DNA from: an uncultured Lachnoanaerobaculum sp.
GTDB lineage: Bacteria; Bacillota; Clostridia; Lachnospirales; Lachnospiraceae
Assembly (NCBI GenBank): GCA_916720285.1
Contig: CAKAQP010000133.1
Span: forward strand, 1 to 6,482
DNA length: 6,482 nucleotides
Reading direction: 5' to 3'
The notes beneath the pieces were generated by a model, which made no database searches, was not told the origin of the DNA, and saw only the letters and a program-made list of their open reading frames with translations. A program made the translations under genes and the position numbers. The first letter of the stretch is position 1. Each line of letters opens with the position of its first letter. Below, one piece after another: positions 1 through 6,415 of the stretch.

Positions 1-721
1 CTTTAAATCTTATCGTATGAGCTTGAATAATATATGGTCTTTGATGCGATCTTATAAACGCCACAGCTGCTGATGTTTTCATATAAACTTCTTCTACATT
101 CTGGCCGTCTACATGCACTCCTTCTATGCCATAAACAGAAGCAAGTTTAACATAATCATTCACTGCAGATGTTACTCTTGTATTTGTTGTAATGGCCAAG
201 CCATTATCCTCTAGTAAGAACAGCACCGGGAGCCCCCAAATCGAAGCTAAGTTCAAGCTTTCATGAAGTACTCCTTCATTAGCAGATCCATCTCCAAAAA
301 ACACACAGGAAATCCTATTGTTTTTTAACATTTTGGACGCGAAGGCAGCTCCACAGCCAACAGGAATTCCGGAGCCTACAATCCCTGTGGATGTAATCAG
401 CCCAACAGATGCATCATGAATATGCATTGATCCTCCTTTTCCTTTATTTGTTCCTGTTGCCTTACCAAACATCTCAGACATGATTTTTTTAGGATCTACC
501 CCCTTGGCCAAAGCATGACCATGAGGACGATGATTACTAATAATATAATCGTCTTGATTCAAAGCCGAGCATACGCCTACTGCAACAGCCTCTTCGCCAT
601 TGTAGCAGTGGACCCCGCCATAGATATACTTCTGATCTTTATATTCTGATGCCAGATTCTCAAATTCACGAATAAGCATCATTCTATGAAGCATATTTTT
701 CTTCATAAGATTATCCAGCAT
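1..721 (-). CDS. Thiamine diphosphate-dependent dehydrogenase, E1-alpha-like subunit (3' end outside window)
   Basis: This reading frame is open from an ATG at 721 to the window edge, giving 240 residues of a family usually about 320-330 long, so roughly the last quarter is missing. I translated it by hand. It matches the E1-alpha subunit of pyruvate/acetoin-type dehydrogenases (Pfam E1_dh). Residues 42-50 read GEEAVAVGV. Residues 64-69 are HRPHGH, close to the His-rich loop of acetoin-type E1. The thiamine diphosphate/Mg motif starts at GDG (143-145) and ends at E171-D172-N173. The usual ENN is EDN here, but the second Asn, the Mg ligand in known E1 structures, is kept. The enzyme family decarboxylates a 2-oxoacid on thiamine diphosphate as an alpha2beta2 complex, so a beta subunit gene is expected just downstream. 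The start follows a GGAGGA site and lies 16 bases after the WbqC gene. Its place in a polysaccharide operon suggests a role in sugar tailoring, not the central pyruvate dehydrogenase complex; that is inference. Confidence 0.
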   Translation of the reverse strand, partial: MLDNLMKKNMLHRMMLIREFENLASEYKDQKYIYGGVHCYNGEEAVAVGVCSALNQDDYIISNHRPHGHALAKGVDPKKIMSEMFGKATGTNKGKGGSMHIHDASVGLITSTGIVGSGIPVGCGAAFASKMLKNNRISCVFFGDGSANEGVLHESLNLASIWGLPVLFLLEDNGLAITTNTRVTSAVNDYVKLASVYGIEGVHVDGQNVEEVYMKTSAAVAFIRSHQRPYIIQAHTIRFK

Positions 722-726
722 ATTTA

Positions 727-732
727 TCCTCC
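727..732 (-). promoter_or_regulatory. Ribosome binding site of the E1-alpha-like gene
   Basis: GGAGGA on the minus strand lies 5 bases before the ATG at 721. It sits in the 16-base gap after the WbqC stop, the widest gap between complete genes in the window, and is a near-consensus site. It supports the ATG at 721 as the start over later in-frame Met codons at residues 6, 10, 14 and 15. Confidence 0.8.
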
Positions 733-737
733 AAACC

Positions 738-1442
738 TTATTGCGCTTCTACTAAAGTAAATTGCTTAAGAAGCTGATTTATGTCATTGATACAATTAAA
801 CATTAACGTATCAATGATGGAAAGTCCCGGTACAAAATCATTCTGAAACTGCCCATATTTCAAATCAGACATTTTAAGAAATAAAAGTTTTAATCCGAAT
901 TGATCAAATGATGCCTTATCATACAATTCAGTCCCTCCAATAGCATTATAATATGTATCAGAATGAAGAAGTTTATTAATATGAATTACTTTCTCTTGGC
1001 CTTTCAAAGTATTGTCTTTTTCTAATTCTGAAGACAAGATAATTTCTGTATTTAAGCCAAGATACTCTTTCACGCATAGTATGGAATTATAATTCAATTC
1101 AGCAATTGTCTTAGAAGACATAATAAGATTCGATAGAAGAGGAAATATTGTTTCGAAAAATGGAGCTTTTTTATATGCCGCCTCCAATGTTTTTAATACT
1201 TTTTCTCTCTGCTTCATATTATGAGTAATATCTATTTCATTTATGTTTTTAAAAGAAGATGCTTGTTCTAAGGGCAACGTTATTAAATGACTTTTGCCAT
1301 TTAGTAAGATATTATTTCTGTTAATCCATCCCCCTTTTATATATGCAACATCGTCATAAACCACATACTTATCTACAGCACTAAGTAACTGCCAATATCC
1401 TAAATATGGGAAAAAATAAGGCTGCATTATTCCAACTTTCAT
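738..1442 (-). CDS. wbqC: WbqC-family protein
   Basis: This 234-residue protein belongs to the WbqC-like family (Pfam WbqC), which is found almost entirely in O-antigen, capsule and flagellin-glycan loci. Recognisable family blocks are QPYFFPYLGYWQL at residues 7-19, YDDVAYIKGGWINRN at 29-43, a YNAIGGTELYD block at 165-175 and PGLSIIDTLMFN near 205-216. The length looks complete for the family. There is no signal peptide or membrane segment, so it is probably cytosolic. I know of no firmly proven reaction. Its frequent presence beside DegT-type aminotransferases suggests that it modifies the amino sugar, for example by N-acylation, but this is guilt by association. The frame stays open upstream to 1484, but the family begins at MKVGIMQPY and a GGAGGA site sits 8 bases before the ATG at 1442, so I use that start. 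It begins 4 bases after the aminotransferase stop codon and is probably translationally coupled to it. Confidence 0.9.
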   Translation of the reverse strand: MKVGIMQPYFFPYLGYWQLLSAVDKYVVYDDVAYIKGGWINRNNILLNGKSHLITLPLEQASSFKNINEIDITHNMKQREKVLKTLEAAYKKAPFFETIFPLLSNLIMSSKTIAELNYNSILCVKEYLGLNTEIILSSELEKDNTLKGQEKVIHINKLLHSDTYYNAIGGTELYDKASFDQFGLKLLFLKMSDLKYGQFQNDFVPGLSIIDTLMFNCINDINQLLKQFTLVEAQ

Positions 1443-1446
1443 TTCC

Positions 1447-2568
1447 TTACTCCTCCGATGTCTTCTGATCCAAAATAATATCACATATTCTATCTACATC
1501 TTGAATGGCTAAATCAGCATATAAAGGCAAAGTTAATACTCTTAAAGCAATATGTTGAGCAATAGGAGTCTTTTCCACTCCTGCTGTAGGATAATTCTTA
1601 TAACAATCAAATGAATTTGTTAATGGAAAGAAGTATTTTCGCGCTGTTATTCCTTGATCCAATAACTTCGAAAACACCTCATTTCTTGTATATTTATAGT
1701 CATCAAAAACCACCGGAAAATATGCATAGTTAGATTCTGTGTCCTTCTGAGGTTCCAGAAGTTTTATTCCTTCTACATTGCCAAGTCTTTTTCGATAATG
1801 TTCCACAACAGCTTTTCTACGGCGAATTTCTTCTGCCAGGTGCCTCAAATTACATAAGCCCATAGCAGCCTGAAACTCACTCATTTTAGCATTTCCACCT
1901 ATATAAGACACCTCTTCTTCATTTCTGATTCCAAAATTTTTATTATCATATAAAAACTGTGTCCAAGCATCGTTGTTAAAACACACCGCTCCGCCTTCTA
2001 TAGTATTGAAAACTTTCGTCGCATGAAAGCTAAAAATGGATGCATCACCAAAACAGGCAGAACTCATTCCCTTATATTTGACTGCAAAAGCGTGCGCTGC
2101 ATCATAAACGACTTTCAATCCATATCGATGTCCAATTCGTTCAATCTCTTCAACATCGCACATATTCCCATAGACATGGACAGGAATAATAGCAGCTGTT
2201 TTATCGGTAATCAACTCCTCTATTTTAGATGTGTCTATAGTATAATTATCAGGTCTAATATCACAAAACACAGGCACTAAACCATTTCTTACTATAGCAT
2301 GTGTAGTCGACACAAAAGTAAATGGGGTGGTTATCACTTCACTGCCTTTCGGTAGTTTGCAGGCTGCAATGGCATTTTCCAGAGCTAAATGTCCATTTGT
2401 ATATAACATGACATGCTTCATTTCTAAAAAAGATTCTAATTGTCGTTCCAATTCTTGATGCTTTACCCCCATATTGGTAAGCCAATGTGAATCCCATAAA
2501 TCTCGAATTTCGTTCATGTACTCCTCAAAATCAGGCATAGAGGATTTTGTCACAAAAATTTTAGGCAT
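1447..2568 (-). CDS. DegT/DnrJ/EryC1/StrS PLP sugar aminotransferase, VioA-like
   Basis: This complete 373-residue enzyme is of fold type I and the DegT family, which transfers an amino group, usually from glutamate, to a keto group of a nucleotide sugar. Visible landmarks are WLTNMG at residues 29-34, the PLP-phosphate loop TNGHLAL at 57-63, TTPFTFVSTTHAI at 80-92, PVHVYGN at 129-135, YDAAHA at 155-160 with D156 facing the pyridine nitrogen, and FHATKVFNTIEGG at 181-193 with K185 as the Schiff-base lysine. From memory, these blocks follow VioA, which converts dTDP-4-keto-6-deoxyglucose to dTDP-4-amino-4,6-dideoxyglucose, more closely than ArnB or PseC. Substrate and sugar position therefore remain tentative. 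Residue 60 is His where many relatives have Thr. The frame is open upstream to 2625, but an AAAGG site 6 bases before the ATG at 2568 and the family start at MPKIFVTK favour the shorter form. It begins 2 bases after the glycosyltransferase stop codon. Confidence 0.93.
   Translation of the reverse strand: MPKIFVTKSSMPDFEEYMNEIRDLWDSHWLTNMGVKHQELERQLESFLEMKHVMLYTNGHLALENAIAACKLPKGSEVITTPFTFVSTTHAIVRNGLVPVFCDIRPDNYTIDTSKIEELITDKTAAIIPVHVYGNMCDVEEIERIGHRYGLKVVYDAAHAFAVKYKGMSSACFGDASIFSFHATKVFNTIEGGAVCFNNDAWTQFLYDNKNFGIRNEEEVSYIGGNAKMSEFQAAMGLCNLRHLAEEIRRRKAVVEHYRKRLGNVEGIKLLEPQKDTESNYAYFPVVFDDYKYTRNEVFSKLLDQGITARKYFFPLTNSFDCYKNYPTAGVEKTPIAQHIALRVLTLPLYADLAIQDVDRICDIILDQKTSEE
1451..1456 (-). promoter_or_regulatory. 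Ribosome binding site of wbqC, inside the aminotransferase 3' end
   Basis: GGAGGA on the minus strand lies 8 bases before the ATG at 1442. It is formed largely by the two GAG codons for the last two residues (Glu-Glu) of the aminotransferase, so ribosomes finishing that gene pass over the start signal of the next. It fixes the wbqC start at 1442 and argues against the longer frame reaching 1484. Confidence 0.8.
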
Positions 2569-2570
2569 AA

Positions 2571-3545
2571 TCAACCTTTCTTTAACTGTAGTTTTAATAA
2601 GTTCTCTCGAACATTTCGTAAGCAATAACCGATCTTGGTAAACTTTAATCTAGCAATTATTTTTTCTTTTAAGCTTAATTCTTTTTGAGCAATCAGAAAA
2701 TACTCTTTATCAAGTATTTCTTTAGATCCCGAAAAATATTGGTATATATACAAGGATGCTATGTGCTTAATATACTCCCAACATTCTCCATGAGTATACT
2801 CATTAAAAGCAATAAGACCTTCAGCATTGGTTTTCGCTTTTCTAAGTGCATATTCTCTCTGTCGATTTAAAGATGTAGCACTGCCCGAAGAAAACATCCT
2901 ATAACACGACATTGCATCATCAATATAATAGTAATTTCCCAGATAAGCAAACCATAGTATCATTGGTAAATCCCCTACGTAAAACTTATCCCAGAATGGA
3001 GGGCGATTAATAAAAATATCTTTTCTCACAAAAAAACTACTTGTCTGAAATGGCCATTTGTTTTTTATAAAATACTCATAGAAAATGTCTTTGCTTTGTA
3101 TAACACCGCTTATATGATTTTTCCATCTGTGTTCTAAGTTTAATTCATTTTCATTTTCGTCAATACACTTGGTTTGATGAACAGACATTGAACAATCTTG
3201 ATGGATTTCCATAGCATCATATTGTTTTTGAAGTTTTTGTTCATCACACCAATAATCATCCCCTTCTACAATACATATATATTTACCCGTTGCTAAGGAG
3301 ATAAGCGGTTCATCAGGATGTGTTTTCCCTTTTCTAAACTGATTTTCCGACTGCAAAACTGTCTTTATATTGGAATACCTTGAACTATATTCACGAATTA
3401 TATCTTGAGTGCCATCATTGGATGCATCGTCATGAATAAGTATTTCAAATTTAAAATTTGTGTGTTGAGCTACAATACTATCAAGACATTTTTTTATGTA
3501 TTTCGAATGATTGTACGCAATCAGCAAAACACTAACTTCAAACAT
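2571..3545 (-). CDS. Family 2 glycosyltransferase (GT-A fold)
   Basis: This 324-residue protein is a GT2-type transferase that would add one sugar from a nucleotide donor to the growing lipid-linked repeat unit at the cytoplasmic face of the membrane. The N-terminus has the classic VSVLLIAYNHSKYI strand-turn (residues 4-17), followed by EILIHDDASNDGT at 34-46 with the nucleotide-binding Asp pair D39-D40. The metal/acceptor region CIVEGDDYW is at 91-99 with D96-D97 in place of DxD. An aromatic-rich stretch follows, and near residues 176-212 come NKWPFQTSSFFVRKD and GDLPM, a pattern common in this subfamily. The C-terminus is basic and amphipathic and could peripherally bind the membrane. Donor and acceptor cannot be read from sequence. 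The ATG at 3545, with an AAAGGA site 8 bases upstream, is preferred over the longer frame to 3578 because the family starts at about MFEVSVLL. It starts one base after the wzx stop codon. Confidence 0.92.
   Translation of the reverse strand: MFEVSVLLIAYNHSKYIKKCLDSIVAQHTNFKFEILIHDDASNDGTQDIIREYSSRYSNIKTVLQSENQFRKGKTHPDEPLISLATGKYICIVEGDDYWCDEQKLQKQYDAMEIHQDCSMSVHQTKCIDENENELNLEHRWKNHISGVIQSKDIFYEYFIKNKWPFQTSSFFVRKDIFINRPPFWDKFYVGDLPMILWFAYLGNYYYIDDAMSCYRMFSSGSATSLNRQREYALRKAKTNAEGLIAFNEYTHGECWEYIKHIASLYIYQYFSGSKEILDKEYFLIAQKELSLKEKIIARLKFTKIGYCLRNVRENLLKLQLKKG
2575..2579 (-). promoter_or_regulatory. Ribosome binding site of the aminotransferase gene
   Basis: AAAGG on the minus strand lies 6 bases before the ATG at 2568. 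It overlaps the final Lys and Gly codons of the glycosyltransferase gene. It decides the start in favour of MPKIFVTK over a frame that runs 19 codons further upstream. Confidence 0.7.
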
Positions 3546-3546
3546 T

Positions 3547-4998
3547 TTATACTTCCTTTCTTCGTGAAAACAATCCATGAATCAATTTCCGTGCAAGAAT
3601 AAATTGCTCATTTCTTGTCACAATCGAAATGATGATATAAGAAAATATTCCAATGACAATTTTATAAGCTAACATTAATAGTGGACTCAAGTCTAAGAAT
3701 GAAAATACATAAACTATCAGCATCATAAAGACTGTATTAAGAAAAATGGGAAATAAATCTTTTGCTTGTTGAAATGAATCATAACAAATCAAATTTTTAT
3801 TCGGAAGTGCATTCACATACCAGCCTATAGGTGAAATTAACAAAGTACAAACCGCAACGGCAAGGGGAGAATCATATAGAATAATCATTAAAATCACTAA
3901 GGCAATACTGTAGGATTTTTTTATTAATTCTAATTTCAAAAATAAATCACTTCTTCCTAAGGCATTGAGAGTCTGCAGATTACAAATATGTATCGGGTAT
4001 AATGCAAATACTCCACAAAATATTTGTAAATATGGCACACAACTAAGCCACTTCTCCGTCAATAAAATGATAACCACTTCCCTTGCGCATAATGCCAATC
4101 CTCCCATTAAAGGAAATACTAAAAAAGAAGTAAATAACATACTATGCCTCATAATATTCTTTGCTTCTTTTCTATCATCTTGAGCTTTGGCTATAGACGG
4201 TAAAAGTACACCGGTCATAGTTCCCTCAATTATTGATATTCCATAATTCGGAAACTGCATCCCCCTGGAGTAATATCCTAAGGATTCAGTGGTATATTTA
4301 TAGCCTATAATCATACTATTTAATTGTTCTGATAAGGTATTGAGCAGGCCGGAGAGAATTAATTTCCAGCCAAATGATAAAAAGATTTTTATTCTTTTTA
4401 TTTCAATCCGATAGTATATTTTTATAAATACAGTAATTCTCATTACCACACAACATACGGTTACATTAATCAAGTACTGAAAAACCAAAGCCCAAAGACC
4501 ATAGCCATGCATAGCCATAAGAATTCCTACTATGCCGGAAGCAATAGCGCCTGATAAATTACTGTAAAAAATACATTTAAAATCCAGCTCTTTAGTAACT
4601 TTAGCAAGTTGCACCGAATTGATTGCTCCAGGAAAAAGAACTAAGGCTATTACCCTGAGTGTCCATTTGAGTTCAGGAGAATGGTATAATTTTGCTATGA
4701 TTCCTGATAATCCAAAAATCACACAATATACCAATATAGAGAAAAGAAGCGAAACCCACAAAACAGAAGAATAATCAACCTCTTCTATATCTTTTCTTTG
4801 AACAAGCGCAGTACTAAAACCCGTCTGAATTAAAACATTAGAAATAGTAATAAATACCATCATAATATTTAATGCTCCATAATCGGATGGAGAGAGTAGG
4901 CGAGCCAAAATAATTTGGACAACAAATTGTGTTCCAAATACTCCTACACGTTCAAAGAACTTCCAAAGCGTTCCTCTTAACAGTTTCTTTTTATCCAT
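3547..4998 (-). CDS. wzx: Polysaccharide repeat-unit flippase, Wzx/PST family
   Basis: This 483-residue integral membrane protein is of the polysaccharide transport branch of the MOP (MATE-like) superfamily. Such proteins flip undecaprenyl-linked repeat units from the cytoplasmic to the outer face of the membrane. The N-terminus carries the typical short basic stretch, then a first helix and the signature LARLLSPSDYGALNI at residues 31-45. STALVQRKD follows at 62-70, and the mid-protein hallmark GYYSRGMQFPNY is at 241-252. Hydrophobic segments recur along the whole length, consistent with 12-14 helices, and the size is normal for the family. The N-terminal features resemble the broad-range PST/WzxC-type exporters. 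The start at 4998 follows the wzy stop by 13 bases. Its ribosome binding site is weaker and further away (AGGGGT, about 9 bases upstream) than those of its neighbours. The gene is the natural partner of the polymerase upstream. Confidence 0.93.
   Translation of the reverse strand: MDKKKLLRGTLWKFFERVGVFGTQFVVQIILARLLSPSDYGALNIMMVFITISNVLIQTGFSTALVQRKDIEEVDYSSVLWVSLLFSILVYCVIFGLSGIIAKLYHSPELKWTLRVIALVLFPGAINSVQLAKVTKELDFKCIFYSNLSGAIASGIVGILMAMHGYGLWALVFQYLINVTVCCVVMRITVFIKIYYRIEIKRIKIFLSFGWKLILSGLLNTLSEQLNSMIIGYKYTTESLGYYSRGMQFPNYGISIIEGTMTGVLLPSIAKAQDDRKEAKNIMRHSMLFTSFLVFPLMGGLALCAREVVIILLTEKWLSCVPYLQIFCGVFALYPIHICNLQTLNALGRSDLFLKLELIKKSYSIALVILMIILYDSPLAVAVCTLLISPIGWYVNALPNKNLICYDSFQQAKDLFPIFLNTVFMMLIVYVFSFLDLSPLLMLAYKIVIGIFSYIIISIVTRNEQFILARKLIHGLFSRRKEV
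3554..3559 (-). promoter_or_regulatory. Ribosome binding site of the glycosyltransferase gene, inside the wzx 3' end
   Basis: AAAGGA on the minus strand lies 8 bases before the ATG at 3545 and falls within the last codons of wzx. With only one base between the wzx stop and this ATG, translation of the two genes is very likely coupled. The site rules in favour of 3545 over the in-frame upstream start at 3578. Confidence 0.75.
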
Positions 4999-5011
4999 TA
5001 ATAAACTACCC

Positions 5012-6415
5012 CTACCCTACTTTTCCATGTTTCAATAGCCTAACCCTATACTCTTCCGTATGTATTTGAATCATGTCTGTCACTTTAATAACAACTGTCA
5101 TAAGAATAAAGGTCATTACAAAGGATGATCTGAAAAAACCTACATTTGGAAGTGATGTCGCTAAAAAAAATGCAATCAAAATATGCATATCCTTACTAAA
5201 TGATGCATATGTTTTGGCTATCCAATTAAATATTATACCATATAGTAATGGAAATAATAAAACGCCAAACGTCCCAAATTGCATATATCCCTCAGAAAAC
5301 ATACCGTTATTGGGTGAAGCATTGCTTAAACCAAAATATTTAGTTCCTATTAAAGACATAGCACTCTCATGATAAACATGCGGTAATATTTTTTTTAATA
5401 AAATCACCTCATCCGTCAATAATAGCTTAGGATTGGTTTTAAAAAAATCATAGTAAATCGTATTAAGCCAGGTGGGATCATACATCATCCTTCGAACAAC
5501 TACATAATATAAAGTTGTCTTTCCCCCAATTTTCCATTGAAATAAACACAACAGCAATCCCAAAAATAAACCAATAATCATGAAAAAACTAAACCTTGAT
5601 TTAAGTTTTCCTAGCAAAAAAATCGCTAAAGTTGCAGGAATAAATAGTAGCTGCGTTTTCATAAAATACATTGAGTATAAAGACACTATTGCCAATAAAG
5701 ATATTACTATACCCAAAGCTCTTTTTTGCTTAAGTGATATCAATAAATATACCGGAGCAAGATATGTAACCAAGTTGGTTAATATAGCAGCAAACCTACC
5801 AAAAGGAGTAGTTGCTGTAGAACCAACCAGTTCAATCATAAACTGTCGTTTATCATAATTTTCTCCACCAATTAAAATCAAGGAATAATCAAGACCGGTT
5901 AAGACTATTTTGTATAATATAAATATTGAACAAACAATTAGACAAAATGAAGCCAATTTATGTTCATCTCCAAGAATGCTTTTTGTCGTATCATGGACTT
6001 TTTTTAGGGCAAAACTCACATCGCGCCTATTGCTCCAAGCAGACAATACCAAAATAATTTCTATAATAAAAAAATTGGATAATAGAAAAAAAGAAAAATC
6101 GGCATTAGTCAATGCAGAAACAGCATTTAAAGGCATTAAGTATATTGCGTATAGCATTGACAAAATATAATCCTTTAAAACAGATTCTCTTTTTAAGAAT
6201 AAAAATAGCAGAGATTCCACAATGAAAAAGAAAAGAGAAAATATATCCTTCAGTCCATTATAATTAATATCATAGTGTGGATGAAGTAAATCATATCCTA
6301 AAGTGTATAATATATTTTTAGTGGTATAAACATAGATAAATCTGGACAACAACAATAGACAGAGCAAAGTTAATTTTAGAATTAAATTTCCTCTATCTAT
6401 TTTAAACTTCAACAT
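5012..6415 (-). CDS. wzy: Probable polysaccharide repeat-unit polymerase, Wzy-like
   Basis: This is a 467-residue, highly hydrophobic protein with about 11-12 predicted membrane segments, judged by eye near residues 11-30, 56-74, 84-100, 106-126, 153-173, 207-227, 232-250, 253-269, 274-292, 383-400, 410-426 and 430-447. The long non-membrane stretch at about 293-382 is the expected large periplasmic/extracellular loop. It ends in NNGMFSEGYMQFGTFG (369-384), which matches the N-x-G-x-x-x-E/D-G-Y-x-x-F-G pattern seen near the end of this loop in many O-antigen and capsule polymerases. Wzy proteins join flipped repeat units into long chains at the outer membrane face. They diverge strongly in sequence, so the call rests on topology, this motif and the adjacent wzx gene. 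I choose the ATG at 6415, with AAAGGTG 5 bases upstream, over a TTG start at 6442. It is among the most AT-rich genes here, as is usual for wzy. A different membrane protein of the locus remains possible but less likely. Confidence 0.82.
   Translation of the reverse strand: MLKFKIDRGNLILKLTLLCLLLLSRFIYVYTTKNILYTLGYDLLHPHYDINYNGLKDIFSLFFFIVESLLFLFLKRESVLKDYILSMLYAIYLMPLNAVSALTNADFSFFLLSNFFIIEIILVLSAWSNRRDVSFALKKVHDTTKSILGDEHKLASFCLIVCSIFILYKIVLTGLDYSLILIGGENYDKRQFMIELVGSTATTPFGRFAAILTNLVTYLAPVYLLISLKQKRALGIVISLLAIVSLYSMYFMKTQLLFIPATLAIFLLGKLKSRFSFFMIIGLFLGLLLCLFQWKIGGKTTLYYVVVRRMMYDPTWLNTIYYDFFKTNPKLLLTDEVILLKKILPHVYHESAMSLIGTKYFGLSNASPNNGMFSEGYMQFGTFGVLLFPLLYGIIFNWIAKTYASFSKDMHILIAFFLATSLPNVGFFRSSFVMTFILMTVVIKVTDMIQIHTEEYRVRLLKHGKVG

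Noticed and set aside
1443..1484. Longer wbqC frame with 14 extra N-terminal residues.
   Set aside because: The extension overlaps the aminotransferase, has no good ribosome binding site and lies before the conserved family start. The ATG at 1442 has GGAGGA at the right distance.
2023..2280. Plus-strand open frame of 85 codons opposite the aminotransferase, and similar plus-strand frames at 2685-2870, 3405-3602, 3965-4183, 5073-5372, 5580-5858 and 5910-6170.
   Set aside because: All lie opposite well-supported minus-strand genes, show no recognisable domain and are the kind of chance frames expected antisense to real coding regions.
2569..2625. Longer aminotransferase frame with 19 extra N-terminal residues.
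   Set aside because: It runs inside the glycosyltransferase gene in another frame, and the family N-terminus plus the AAAGG site support the ATG at 2568.
3546..3578. Longer glycosyltransferase frame with 11 extra residues overlapping wzx.
   Set aside because: GT2 enzymes begin close to the VSVLLIAYN strand, and the ATG at 3545 has a well-placed AAAGGA site.
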